DNA of 64,000 nucleotides from Aureococcus anophagefferens (lineage: Eukaryota > Sar > Pelagophyceae > Pelagomonadales > Pelagomonadaceae). The notes under the pieces are model-generated. The model saw only the letters and a program-made list of their open reading frames with translations. It did not search any database and had not been told where the DNA came from. The stretch covers positions 7,841-71,840 of the forward strand of contig NW_008705599.1 in the NCBI RefSeq assembly GCF_000186865.1. The letters are read 5' to 3'. Both the position numbers and the translations under genes were made by a program. Numbering within the stretch: position 1 is the first letter of the stretch; every line of letters begins with the position of its first letter. Positions 8,995 to 18,450 of this stretch are shown here, piece by piece.

Positions 8995-11116
8995 ATGCCG
9001 CGCCCGCGGCCGCCGCCGCCGGACGACATGTTCCCGGACATCAACGTGAAGACGGGGACGCCGAGCGGCGCCGACGGCGGCGGCTTCTTCCCGCCCGGCG
9101 AGGACGACATCTGGGGGTCGCGGCCCGGCACGGCGGAGTCGGAGGGCATGACCTTCGAGGAGTGGCAGAAGCGCGCCGGCGTGGGCCCTCCCGGCGGGTC
9201 CGCCCCCGGGTCGCGGCCCGGCACCGCGGGCTCGGGCGAGGACGAGTTCAGCCGCACCGACGGCGCGACGGACTACTACAACAACGAGCTCGCCCAGTCC
9301 CAGTCCCAGCCGGCGCTCCAGGCCTTCGGGTCCTCGGGCGGCTCCGCCGCGTCAAAGCTCAAGAGCGTCGTCAAGAAGACCAAGGGCTCCATGCACGAGG
9401 TCGTCAAGCAGGCCAAGGGCGTCGCGCGCGCGACCGCGATGCTCGACGAGAAGAAGCAGGAGGTCTCCAAGAAGCAGCGCGCCCGCGAGAAGGTCATGAA
9501 GCAGCGCCAGGACCACGAGGCCTGGGTCGAGCAGCTCGCGGCCGCGTGCGACGCGACGAACGCCGAGCGCGAGCGGCTCTCCGCGGAGATCATCTTCCTC
9601 GAGCACAACATGGAGCGCAAGCGGTTGCTGCGCGTCATCCTACGCCTCAGCCGCTTCAAGAGCCACAGCGCCTTCCAGACCTGGGTCCACAACACGATCA
9701 AGCCCGAGCGCGACCGCAAGTTCGCGCTCCGGGACCAGATGAAGAAGGATCTGGCCGCGCTCCGCGTGCAGATGAAGGAGGACACGGAGAAGAACGAGCT
9801 GCTGCGCGAGAAGATTTTGGAGCAGCGCCTCAACAATTCGTCCACGGAGCAGTACAACCTCTTCCTCAAGATCTTCAGCAAGCTCGCGGGCGACAAGACG
9901 CGCGAGTACTTCGCGCACTGGATGGGCATGTACCGGTCGTTCATGAAGCAGTACAATCTGGTCGCCAAGATCATGGGGCGCATGGTCAACCAGACCATGC
10001 TGAAGGGCTGGGTCAAGTGGTACCACGTCGTCTTCATCGCGTCGAAGATGACGCTCGACGAGCAGCTGAAAGCGTTAAAGTTCGAGCTCGGCAAGGCGCG
10101 GCAGCGGTGCAACCTCGCGGAGAAGGCCGTCGAGGACGTGGCGAACAAGGCCATGGCCGACATGCTCGCCAAGGCGACCAAGGGCCAGCGGGCGCTGCTC
10201 AACAAGATCCTGTCCAAGTTCTGCACGTTGTATATTCGCTACGGGATGAAGAAGTGGACGGACCAGATCAAGCTCTACAAGACGGCCAAGCAGAAGATGC
10301 AGATGATCATCTCGCGGTTGATGAATTCGGAGCTCAACTACGGCCTGCGCAAGTGGACCATGGTCTGCATGAAGGACAAGGCGACCGCGGGCGACATGAT
10401 GGTCGCGCGCTACAAGCGCGAGTCCTCTTTGCTCAAAGACCGGTCCGAGCTCGTCGCGGCGCGCATCAAGGCGCTCTGCATCAAGGTCGAGCAGATGCGC
10501 GAGTCCGTGCAGCTCCAGGCCATCGCCGCGGACCGCGTCGCCCACGGCATCCCCGACCTGGCCGACGAGTTCGCGAACATCTCGTACGTCGACCGCGCGG
10601 CGTCCGAGAACCCGCAGTCGCTCATCAAGCTCATGCCGCCCGGCGCCTTGGGCGGCGGCGGGGCCGGCGGGGCCGGCGCGCCGGGACAGCCGTCCGAGGA
10701 CATGCTCCAGACCACGGTCTTCTACGGCGCGAACAAGATGGTGCCCGCGTCGTCCGCGTCGCTCGCGAGCTCCAAGGGCCCGTCGACGGGCTTCTACGGC
10801 CGCGGCAACGTCGGCAACGACTCGGCGTCCCTCGCGTCGAGCCTCGAGTCGCCGTCGCTCAACTTCGCGGGCATCGGCTTCGGCACGCCCATGGCGCCCG
10901 AGGACCGCGCGAACCTCCTCNNNNNNNNNNNNNNNNNNNNNNNNNNNNNNNNNNNNNNNNNNNNNNNNNNNNNNNNNNNNNNNNNNNNNNNNNNNNNNNN
11001 NNNNNNNNNNNNNNNNNNNNNNNNNNNNNNNNNNNNNNNNNNNNNNNNNNNNNNNNNNNNAGTCCATCGAGATGATCGCCGCGGGCATGGACTTCAACGT
11101 CACGCCCATGTACTAG
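8995..11116 (+). CDS. Sfi1-like coiled-coil protein with Trp-centred repeats; interrupted by an assembly gap
   Basis: The start is MPRPRPPPPDDMFPD at 8995. About 640 residues are readable before a run of N (10921-11060); the frame then resumes in a different phase as SIEMIAAGMDFNVTPMY and stops at 11116. The phase change means the gap length is a guess, not that the gene is broken. The middle of the protein is a long helix carrying five evenly spaced Trp motifs (AFQTWVHNTIKPERD, YFAHWMGMYRSF, LKGWVKWYHV, GMKKWTDQIKLY, GLRKWTMVCMKD). This pattern is typical of Sfi1/centrin-binding repeats of centrosome or basal-body proteins. The N terminus is Gly/Pro-rich. A centrin-binding role is inferred from the repeat pattern. 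Confidence 0.82.
10921..11060. other. Assembly gap (140 N)
   Basis: This is a run of undetermined bases inside the Sfi1-like gene. Reading frame on either side differs by one phase, so the true gap length is not 140 modulo 3, or an intron lies within it. Confidence 0.99.
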
Positions 11117-11166
11117 GCGCCCACCCTCCCCGCCCCCCCCGCGGTCTAGATAAGCCCGGGACCGTC

Positions 11167-12450
11167 CTAGGGGGCCTTGCGCCGCGCGAGGTCCAGCGCG
11201 CCCGTGAGGAGCGTCTCGAACGCGTCCCCGGGGACGTCGTCGACGGCGTACTGGAGCCGGTGCGCGCCGTCGGCGAGGGCCCGCTGCATGCGCGCCACGT
11301 CGTCCGCCGGGATCTTCCGCAGCGCCGCGACGGCGTCGAAGTCGCCCGCGACGTAGCGCGACTCCGAGAGCGCGACGACGGCGCCCGGCGGCACGAACCA
11401 GGGCGCGACGCGCGCGTTGTAGCGCCCGAAGACCACGGGGATGCAGCCCGCGAGCATGGCGTCGTAGAAGCCCTTGCGGTAGGGGCTGTCGCCGCCCGGC
11501 TCGAAGCAGAACGTCGCCGGGTAGTGCGTCGCCGCCGTGCCGCAGAAGCCCGCGTGGAGCCGCGACGCCGTCGGGTCGTGGACGCGGCAGTCCGGCGCGC
11601 TCTCGCAGTCCCGGGCGAGCCGCGTGCGCGCGCGCGCGTAGGAGCCGTTGTTCGCGCCCTCGAGGCCGTCGTGGGGCGTGCCGACGTAGGCCGCGAGGAC
11701 CGACGCGTGGCGGCCGGGCACGTCACCCCAGGGCGGCGGTCCCGTGTCGTTCGTCGACGCGTGGATGCAGGACGAGTAGGGCACGGAGACGAGGCCCGGG
11801 TAGTCGCCCGTGGGCTCCGTGGCGTCGATCTTCGGGTGCATGGACTCGGCCGCCGCGTCGTCGTCGAAGTCGTCGGGCCCGTACTTGTGGCCCGGCCGCC
11901 GGCCCCGCTGGTAGGCGTCGGACACGGCGAAGCGCATGGCGCGCCGCAGGAGGCCCCGGGGCCGCCGCCACCAGGCGTCGCAGCCGCGCGTGACGACCGC
12001 GTGGCCCTTGCTCACGACGAAGAGGTGGCGGTGCGCGTTCGCCTCGTCGAGGTACTTCGGGCGCGCGGCGACGCGCTGGGCCGCGGCGTCGGCGCAGGAC
12101 CGCTGCCAGTGCGCGGCGACGGAGCCCTTGGGCACCGCCGGGTACGTCGGCACGAGGAACAGGTCCGCGTCCGCCGGGTCCGCGACGCGCGGGCACCGCG
12201 CGCTCGTCGCCAGCCGCCAGAGCAGGATCGCGCCCATGGCCTGCTGCTCCGAGCGCCGCTCCTGCGGCACGCCGCGGTCGCAGGGCAGCCCGAAGATCTC
12301 GTCCCGACCGAGCGTGTGGAGCTCGTCGAGGGGCACGCGGAAGTTCCAGAGCTCGGGCGCGTCGTAGACGTAGACTTTCGGGCAGCCGCTCTCCGCGAGC
12401 GGCTTCCAGGCCCGCGCGGCGCGCACCAGCAGCAGCGCCAGGGCGAGCAT
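11167..12450 (-). CDS. Exostosin-family (GT47) glycosyltransferase, secretory
   Basis: The protein has 427 residues. It opens with a signal peptide or signal anchor (MLALALLLVRAARAW). It then has the exostosin layout: KVYVYDAPELWNF near the N terminus, a DADLFLVPTYP strand (the conserved A-D-x-F-x-VP motif), a HLFVVSKGHAV segment, and the C-terminal nucleotide-sugar half with CFEPGGDSPYRKGFYDAM and GCIPVVFG. These last motifs are diagnostic for GT47. Such enzymes act in the Golgi on cell-wall or extracellular glycans; the substrate cannot be told. It shares an intergenic region with a sulfotransferase, and the two could modify the same secreted glycans, but that is only positional inference. 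Confidence 0.9.
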   Translation of the reverse strand: MLALALLLVRAARAWKPLAESGCPKVYVYDAPELWNFRVPLDELHTLGRDEIFGLPCDRGVPQERRSEQQAMGAILLWRLATSARCPRVADPADADLFLVPTYPAVPKGSVAAHWQRSCADAAAQRVAARPKYLDEANAHRHLFVVSKGHAVVTRGCDAWWRRPRGLLRRAMRFAVSDAYQRGRRPGHKYGPDDFDDDAAAESMHPKIDATEPTGDYPGLVSVPYSSCIHASTNDTGPPPWGDVPGRHASVLAAYVGTPHDGLEGANNGSYARARTRLARDCESAPDCRVHDPTASRLHAGFCGTAATHYPATFCFEPGGDSPYRKGFYDAMLAGCIPVVFGRYNARVAPWFVPPGAVVALSESRYVAGDFDAVAALRKIPADDVARMQRALADGAHRLQYAVDDVPGDAFETLLTGALDLARRKAP

Positions 12451-12929
12451 CGTAGGCGCGCGCGCGTGTGCCGAGCGCTGGTCGTGTTGCGAGCTAGTAA
12501 TATCCAGCGTCGCGAGGATGCCCCATGCTCTCGAATTTTTTCATATTTTAATTCCGACACCTCAATCAAATTATTTACACCCTGACGAACCAATGCCGCT
12601 GAGATACAGCTCACAGCCAAAACGCGCTCGTCCGGAATCCGGACCAGAATGCGGGGTAAATTTTGACCTTTGGCTCCGAGCCACCAAACTTTTGGAAACC
12701 TGAAAACCTCATCATTGCTACGAGCTGCGCCACAGCCTGATTGCGCTCCGTCAGGGTGTACATGTACGCGATGGGCTGCCTCTCTGGGCTGCCTCATATG
12801 GCCCTCGTCGACGTCGTTGACGCGCGCGCCGTGGACCGCCTCGGCTAGGAGCCTCGTGCGCGGGCGCGCGCCGTGACCTGGAACTGGTGACGAGTGTCGC
12901 TGGCGCACGACGCGCCGAAGACCGCGCCG
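12451..12929. promoter_or_regulatory. Divergent intergenic region (479 bp) with a 12-bp inverted repeat pair
   Basis: This AT-richer spacer lies between the GT47 and sulfotransferase start codons. Inverted copies of TACACCCTGACG occur at 12576-12587 and 12749-12760, enclosing 185 bp, the size of a small MITE, but no flanking target duplication is visible. No ORF is convincing. Confidence 0.45.
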
Positions 12930-14009
12930 ATGGCGCTTCGCTTCGCCGCGCTGCTGCTGCTGCTCGGCGCCCGCGCCCAGCAGCCCTTCCTCGCGCAGCA
13001 AACGCAGCCCTTTCTCGTCGTCGCCACGCAGCGCACGGGCAGCAAGTGGGTCATGCAGTCGCTGCGGCAGCAGACCTGCGACGTCGCCGCGTTCGACGAG
13101 ATCTACCTCTCGCGCGGCTGGTGCCTCGACGGACCCGCGAAAAAGGCCGCGGGCTGGAAGTCGGACCGGACGCCCTGCCACCGCGACCTGGGCCTCGAGT
13201 TGAACAGCCTCGAGGCGCTTTTTGATGATGCCGTTGCGCCGGATCCCAGGCTCTTCGCGACGGACCACGCGAGGAAGTGGGCCGCGGTCTACAACCGGAC
13301 GCGCGACACCCGCCAGAACTTCGCCTACGGCTTCAAGTGGATGGTCAACCAGGGCATGGACGAGCTCTGGGGGCCGCTGCTCGCGACGGCGCGCGCGCGG
13401 CGCCTGCGGGTCGTGTTCCTCTACCGCCGCGACCTGCTCCGCATGCTCGTGTCCATCGCGCACAACAAGCGGCAGTTCGACGCGCACCCGAAGGACGAGG
13501 CCGGCCTCGCGTCCATCCGGAGCGCGAAGATCCCGCTGCCCCAGGGCCGGGCGCTGCTCTCGCACCTCGACGAGCTCGCGTCGCACTTCGAGGCCATGGA
13601 CTTCTACCGGGGCCAGGCGGCCGCGCTCGGCGTCGAGACCCTGAAGGTCGTCTACGAGGACGTCGTCGACGACGCGGCCCACTGGTTCCACAAGGCCTGG
13701 AGATTTCTGACGCGCGGCCTCGACCGGAGCGCGTCGACCTGCGACGCCAAGGCGCCCGCGACGGGCAACGACACGATGCTCATCCACAAGGACGCGCCGC
13801 GCGCCTACGTGTCCAACTGGCCCAGCGTGAGGGCGACTCTCTCGCGGTCGCCGAAGTACGCCTACCTCGTCGCCGACGACGTCGAGCCGACGCCCGCGCC
13901 GTCGCCCGCGCCGACGCCCGCGCCGTCGCCGCGGCCGCCGCCGCCGCGGGCGGGTCTGAAGGCGTCCTTCGTCCTCGGCCAGCAGGCGCGGTTAGGCGGG
14001 TGGCGATAA
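12930..14009 (+). CDS. Secreted or Golgi sulfotransferase (Stf0/P-loop type)
   Basis: The protein has 359 residues, starting at MALRFAALLLLLGARAQ, which is a signal peptide; the longer frame lacks an ATG. The PAPS-binding loop is TQRTGSKWVM at about residues 33-42, the typical T-x-R-T/S-G-S-x-W 5'-phosphosulfate motif. The 3'-phosphate motif is YRRDLLRMLVSIAHNKR near residue 165. The protein should transfer sulfate from PAPS to a hydroxyl of a carbohydrate or lipid in the secretory pathway. The tail is a Pro-Thr-Ala-Ser repeat followed by a short basic end. It is divergently arranged with GT47. Confidence 0.88.
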   Translation: MALRFAALLLLLGARAQQPFLAQQTQPFLVVATQRTGSKWVMQSLRQQTCDVAAFDEIYLSRGWCLDGPAKKAAGWKSDRTPCHRDLGLELNSLEALFDDAVAPDPRLFATDHARKWAAVYNRTRDTRQNFAYGFKWMVNQGMDELWGPLLATARARRLRVVFLYRRDLLRMLVSIAHNKRQFDAHPKDEAGLASIRSAKIPLPQGRALLSHLDELASHFEAMDFYRGQAAALGVETLKVVYEDVVDDAAHWFHKAWRFLTRGLDRSASTCDAKAPATGNDTMLIHKDAPRAYVSNWPSVRATLSRSPKYAYLVADDVEPTPAPSPAPTPAPSPRPPPPRAGLKASFVLGQQARLGGWR

Positions 14010-14178
14010 CGTGCATCTGGTGGTTGTAGGATTGTGGGGGAGGCTCGATACAGTATTTATGCTTTGCGATCGCTCATTTTTTGACAATTCTGTGGCAAAA
14101 AAATCTGCATCCTCGTTTTTCAACGCGGCGCCCGAGCCTCCCCTGCGAACCCTGGATAGAGCTTCAAGTCGAGACACT

Positions 14179-15072
14179 ATGCCCAGCTTCCGGCTCACAA
14201 AAAATATGCCCATCGCCACGGCAACGGTGCTCGACGGCTCTCAATTCGTCGCTGCCGCCCCCATCGCCACGGTCCTCGGCGTGCAGCGCGTTGAGTCGCC
14301 GCTTTTAGCCGACCTTGTCGCCTCGGAGATCGCGTACGTGCGCGGGGACGGGACGATGTTCGGCGTCGCGGCGACGGATGCTGTAATCCAAGTCTTCGCG
14401 ATGGACGCGGCGCGGTTCGCGATGGCGAACGAAGCGAAGCGAAGCGTCCACCTTTGGGCCGGCAATCCCGGCACGCTGACCGCGGGCTTTTCAGTGCTCC
14501 AGTTACTGCTCTGCACACCGCCGTGGACGATCCACACGATTGTCTTTCCGTGCACCTGGATTCCGTGCCTCGTGGGCAACTCCTGCACACCGCACGAGGA
14601 CGCGCCCTTCCCGGACCGCGCGGCGCGGGCGCTGATCCTCACGGAATACGGCGTCGTCGCCGACGGCGCGGCGACGGGCGCGGCGACGTCGGCGATCGCC
14701 TGGGACGGCTTCGACGTCGACGCTGTCGCCCTCACGCGCTACGACGACGACGATGAGTCGCGATGCACGGGCGTCTGCGGCGAGCGCGGCATCTTCGACG
14801 ACCCGCTGTCGTGCGCGCTCGGGTGCGGGGTCATGATACCGTGCTGCGCGTTCACCTGCGTCCAACCGCATGCGCCGGGCCTCTATCGCCTGCGTATCGA
14901 GAGCACGGCGACGACGACGACGGGACGGGGGAAGAAGAAGCGCACGCGGCCCACGGCGACGGTCGACCTCTTCGCGCTCGCCGGGTCGCCGGACGCCGTC
15001 GTCGCCGCGCTGCGGCGGGGAGCAGCTTCCGCCCGCGCGCCCCCGGCCGCGACGATGCACGACCGCGACTAG
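14179..15072 (+). CDS. Unknown protein with a central Cys-rich hydrophobic segment
   Basis: The ATG at 14179 (MPSFRLTKNMPIATATVLDG) gives 297 residues; the frame is open further upstream but without a better start. The region about residues 90-140 is hydrophobic with several Cys (LLLCTPPWTIHTIVFPCTWIPCLVGNSC), and a second Cys cluster (CTGVCGERGIF ... CALGCGVMIPCCAFTC) lies near residue 200. The spacing resembles membrane-associated Cys-rich proteins, but I do not recognise the family. It is convergent with the Sel1-repeat gene (82 bp). Confidence 0.7.
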   Translation: MPSFRLTKNMPIATATVLDGSQFVAAAPIATVLGVQRVESPLLADLVASEIAYVRGDGTMFGVAATDAVIQVFAMDAARFAMANEAKRSVHLWAGNPGTLTAGFSVLQLLLCTPPWTIHTIVFPCTWIPCLVGNSCTPHEDAPFPDRAARALILTEYGVVADGAATGAATSAIAWDGFDVDAVALTRYDDDDESRCTGVCGERGIFDDPLSCALGCGVMIPCCAFTCVQPHAPGLYRLRIESTATTTTGRGKKKRTRPTATVDLFALAGSPDAVVAALRRGAASARAPPAATMHDRD

Positions 15073-15154
15073 GACTCGGCGTCGTCCGAGTAGGCCGCGC
15101 CGCTCGAGACGGTGTCGTGCCGCGTCTCCTAGGAAGCAAGTGCTACCGCAGCCC

Positions 15155-15913
15155 CTAGCGCGACTCGGGCAGGGACGTCGGGTGGCTCCGCCAGCTCGAC
15201 GGGCAGGAGTCGACGACGCCGCGCTTGTAGTAGGCGGCGATCTTGCGCTGGGCGATGTCGTCGCCCGCGAGCGCGGCCTCGCGGAGGAACTTGACGGCCT
15301 CGGCCTCGTCGGGCGCGACGGGCCCCTGGCCCGTCTGGTAGAGGACGCCGAGGGCGAGCTTCGCCTTGGCGTGGTCCGCCTTGGCCGCCTCGAGGAGGTG
15401 CGTGCGGCCGCGCTCGACGTCGTCGTCGCTCGGCGGCTCGCCCTTGGTCAGGCCGCCGAGGCAGAGGCGCCCGAGCATGTAGTGCGATCTCGTGTGGCCC
15501 TGGGCCGCGGCCTTGGCGTACTCCTCGGCGGCGACGCGGTTCCCGACGCGCGGGTCCGTCTCGTAGATCTCTCCGAGGAAGAACTGCGCGCGCGCGTGGC
15601 CCGCCTCGGACGCGCGCTGGAAGTAGGACTTGGCGAGCTTCATGTTCCGCTCCCGGCGCTTGCCGATGCCCATGTAGTGGAGGAAGCCGCACTCGTAGAG
15701 CGCCTCGACGACGCCGTCGTCGGCGGCGGCCTTGGTCCAGGTGTAGCTCTCGACGTCGTCGCCCATGCGGAACAGGGTCGTGCCGAGCTCGAAGGCCTCG
15801 TTCTTCGAGTCCTCCTTCTCCATGATCTCGTCCTTGAGCTTGCGCATCTCCCGGGGCAGCCGGTTGAGGCGCCCGGGCACGTAGCCGCCGGGCGGCACGG
15901 CCTTGCCCGGCAT
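15155..15913 (-). CDS. Sel1-like repeat (SLR/TPR) protein
   Basis: The protein has 252 residues. It contains about four Sel1-type repeats of roughly 36 residues: A-x-x-G-x-A-x-A-x-x-x-L-G patterns such as AGHARAQFFLGEIYETD, QGHTRSHYMLGRLCLGG, ADHAKAKLALGVLYQTG and AGDDIAQRKIAAYYKRG. These form helical solenoids that scaffold protein complexes; in eukaryotes they are common in ER quality control and signalling. No signal peptide or transmembrane segment is seen. Only 70 bp separate its ATG from that of the divergent Sec14-like gene. Confidence 0.88.
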   Translation of the reverse strand: MPGKAVPPGGYVPGRLNRLPREMRKLKDEIMEKEDSKNEAFELGTTLFRMGDDVESYTWTKAAADDGVVEALYECGFLHYMGIGKRRERNMKLAKSYFQRASEAGHARAQFFLGEIYETDPRVGNRVAAEEYAKAAAQGHTRSHYMLGRLCLGGLTKGEPPSDDDVERGRTHLLEAAKADHAKAKLALGVLYQTGQGPVAPDEAEAVKFLREAALAGDDIAQRKIAAYYKRGVVDSCPSSWRSHPTSLPESR

Positions 15914-15983
15914 CGTGCTCTCCCTCAGCGCTAGAAAGCCGACGGTGCCGTCGCGCTAAACGTGGCTGCCCCGACGACGTACA
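15914..15983. promoter_or_regulatory. Very short divergent promoter, 70 bp
   Basis: All sequence between two head-to-head start codons is 70 bp, so both 5' UTRs and promoters must overlap or extend into coding sequence. No TATA box is seen. Confidence 0.4.
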
Positions 15984-17507
15984 ATGGTATTGCGCGGCCT
16001 CCGCAAGACCGCGGCCAAGGCCACGGGCGTCCACCACGCCTTCTCGCGCAAGAAGAAGGCGCCGGCGCGCCTGCTGACGAACGGCGAGCCCGGCGAGCAG
16101 CACGAGGCGCCGGCGCCGGCGCCGGCGCGCGCCGAGGCAGCCCCGCCGGCGCCGCCGCCGCAGCACTACCTGACGAAGGTGGCGCCGCCGCCGCCGCCGG
16201 TTCATGAGACGCGCGGCCTCGCCTGGCTCCTCGCCAGCGTCCTGGCGCGGCTCCTCGCGGCGATTCTCGCCGTGCCCGCGTGGCTCTATCGCGCCGTCGC
16301 GCGGAAGCGAATTCCGGCGGCGGCCGCGCCCGCGCGCGCGGAGGCGGACGCGCCGCCGGCGCCGGCGAAGCCGCCGCCGGCGCCGCCGGACGCGTCGCCG
16401 AAGCCTTCGCCGCCGCCGTCGCCGCCGGACGCGTCGCCGAAGCACCACACGCTGCGCGAGTCGCTCGCCGAGGAGTTCCCGAAGACCGCGGCGCTGTGCG
16501 GCGGCAAGAGCGAGCGCGAGCTGCCGCTCCCGGACGCCTACGCGGGCGTGCCCGCCGCCATCCGGGCGAAGGTCGAGGCGCTCGAGGCCATGCTCGCGGG
16601 CGACTTCCCGACCTACGGCGCCGCGGCCATGCGCGAGCCCCTCATGCTCGCGCGCTTCGTGCTGGCCCGGCCGACGCTGGAAGAAGCCGCGGACATGTGG
16701 CGCAAGACCCACGCCTGGCGCGCGCTCCACGTGCCCCGGGCCCTGGAGGAGTGCGGCGCCTTCGGCGACCCGGCGCACGGGCCCTGCGACGGCGCGCCCG
16801 CGCGCGGCCGGTGGACGTGGCGGCGCCACGCGGACCCCGCGAGCCCGGGCGCGCCCGGGCGGACGCTCCGGGGCTCCATGGCCAACACCTACGGCACGGC
16901 GACGCTGCTGCGGCGCGGCGGCGAGACCGTCGTCGCCTCCGACGGCGACCCCGTGGCCGTGTCGCAGATGGGCCGCATGGACCTGGCCGGCATCGTCCGG
17001 GAGCACGCGCTCGACGTGCTCCAGATGTACCAGGTCTCCTTCCTCGAGGACTGCCTCCAGGAGGCGCGCGCGCGGTCCGCGCGCGAGGGCCGCCTCGTCC
17101 GGTGCCACACGCTCATCGACCTCGACGGCCTCTCCGTGCTCGTCGCCGCGCGCTGCATCCGGAAGATCCTCCCGCCCATCGCCAAGGTCGCGCAGCAGTA
17201 CTACCCGGAGGTCAACAGCTCGAACACGGCGATCAACGCGCCCATGGGCGTCGAGTCCCTCTGGCGGATCGTCCAGCTCTTCATCGACGAGAACATGCGC
17301 CAGAAGGTCCGCATCGTCGGCCGGTCCTACCGCGGCGCGCTCGTCGACCATGCGAAGATCGCGGACCTCGCGAAGCTCGCGCGGCGCCACGGCGGCGACG
17401 TCCCCGACGCCGAGCTCCTCCCGGCCTGCCCGCCCATCCCCCAGGGGTTCCGGGAGCTCGTCGACGCGGACCCGACGCCGCCCTTCCTCCAGGACATCAT
17501 TAGCTAG
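15984..17507 (+). CDS. CRAL-TRIO (Sec14-like) lipid-binding protein with an N-terminal membrane anchor
   Basis: The protein has 507 residues. A basic, Pro/Ala-rich N terminus precedes one hydrophobic segment (about residues 75-105, WLLASVLARLLAAILAVPAW), then a Pro-rich linker. Residues about 310-475 form a CRAL-TRIO domain: CHTLIDLDGLSVL, the PEVNSSNTAINAP segment (normally YPE-x-l-x-x-x-x-x-x-N-AP) and VRIVG. Sec14 proteins bind and exchange phosphatidylinositol or other lipids at membranes; ligand and organelle are unknown. The stop TAG overlaps the stop of the convergent gene inside one CTAG. Confidence 0.9.
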   Translation: MVLRGLRKTAAKATGVHHAFSRKKKAPARLLTNGEPGEQHEAPAPAPARAEAAPPAPPPQHYLTKVAPPPPPVHETRGLAWLLASVLARLLAAILAVPAWLYRAVARKRIPAAAAPARAEADAPPAPAKPPPAPPDASPKPSPPPSPPDASPKHHTLRESLAEEFPKTAALCGGKSERELPLPDAYAGVPAAIRAKVEALEAMLAGDFPTYGAAAMREPLMLARFVLARPTLEEAADMWRKTHAWRALHVPRALEECGAFGDPAHGPCDGAPARGRWTWRRHADPASPGAPGRTLRGSMANTYGTATLLRRGGETVVASDGDPVAVSQMGRMDLAGIVREHALDVLQMYQVSFLEDCLQEARARSAREGRLVRCHTLIDLDGLSVLVAARCIRKILPPIAKVAQQYYPEVNSSNTAINAPMGVESLWRIVQLFIDENMRQKVRIVGRSYRGALVDHAKIADLAKLARRHGGDVPDAELLPACPPIPQGFRELVDADPTPPFLQDIIS

Positions 17508-18184
17508 GTTTGCCGGTTCCGGTCGAACCAGCGCCCGAGGGCGATGGCGTCCTGGGTGACGGCGAAGTAGCAGGGGCCCGTCAGCGAGCTGAGGCCCGTC
17601 GCGGGCGAATCCGCGAGCGCGCCGTGGAACGGAAAGTAGTCCGCGGCCGCGGGGAGGTAGTAGTGCCAGCAGCCGAGCTCCATGAACGGCACCTCCGCCG
17701 CGGGGCCGGCGAGCGCGACGACGGCGCCGACGATCAAACTCGTCCACTTGCCGTCGAGCGCGAGCCATTCGAAAAACGCGGCGGCGGCGAGCAACGGGAG
17801 CGCGTTGGACAGATCGTCCTCGAGGCAGATCGCGGACAGTTTGATGACGGCGCAGGTCGCGAGCACGGCCAGCAGCGCGCGCGCGACGCGGTCCTCGTCG
17901 CACGAGAGGTTCGGCAGCGCGAGCAGCGGCTCCGCGTACGGCAGCGGGCCGCCGTCGCCGACGACGCCCCGCGCGAGGACGGGGAAGACGCCGCCGAGCA
18001 GCGCGTAGGTGAGCGCGAGGAGCGGCGGAATGAGCAGGGACGTCTTCGCGCCGAAGGCGTCGACGGGCAGCACGTCGTAGGAGAGCAGCAGCTGATTGTG
18101 GATCGCATCGCAGGTCGGTCCGAGCACGGCACCCGTCGCCGCGAGCTTGGCCAATGCCGGCGCGCGGATGGCGATGGCTTTCAT
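17504..18184 (-). CDS. Multipass membrane protein, INSIG-like
   Basis: The ATG at 18184 (MKAIAIRAPALAKLAATGAV) gives 226 residues with about five hydrophobic helices. The arrangement GPTCDAIHNQLLLSYDVLP, then IPPLLALTYALLGGVFPVL, then ALAGPAAEVPFMELGCWHYY and a final PCYFAVTQDAIALGRWF resembles INSIG and its plant relatives (GP-x-x-D-x-x-H early, GGP-x-x-E-V in the middle, P-x-Y-F-x-x-G near the end). INSIG proteins hold sterol sensors in the ER. The assignment is from pattern only; an unrelated polytopic protein remains possible. Confidence 0.7.
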   Translation of the reverse strand: MKAIAIRAPALAKLAATGAVLGPTCDAIHNQLLLSYDVLPVDAFGAKTSLLIPPLLALTYALLGGVFPVLARGVVGDGGPLPYAEPLLALPNLSCDEDRVARALLAVLATCAVIKLSAICLEDDLSNALPLLAAAAFFEWLALDGKWTSLIVGAVVALAGPAAEVPFMELGCWHYYLPAAADYFPFHGALADSPATGLSSLTGPCYFAVTQDAIALGRWFDRNRQT

Positions 18185-18450
18185 GTTTTTGCGTCTGCGT
18201 CTTAGCTGCGAGCACTCACGCGCGCCTGCACTGCGTTCTGGTCTGCTAGCGCTCGCGTGCGTCTGCAATGCGCACTGGTCTGCTAGTGCTCGCGTGCGCC
18301 TGCAATGCGAGATTGCTGCGAAACGCCGAAGCAGCGCGTGCTGACGCGGCGCGACGCTTGCCGCTTGAGAGAGCTGCAAGGGCTCGGCACCTCGTGAGGT
18401 GAACCTCGTTGACGCAGGAATTGAAGGGCTGCCTGTGTGGGGTGTGTGCG
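18185..18450. repeat. Divergent intergenic region with tandem repeats of about 37 bp
   Basis: Between the INSIG-like and GT2 start codons, about two and a half imperfect copies of a 37-bp unit run from about 18207 to 18310. Each contains a tggtctgctag-g-ctcgcgtgcg core and a ctgcaatgcg end. They are likely promoter-proximal; function unknown. Confidence 0.6.

Noticed and set aside
12894..12929. Extended sulfotransferase start
   Set aside because: The upstream codon is GTG; the ATG at 12930 opens a clear signal peptide.
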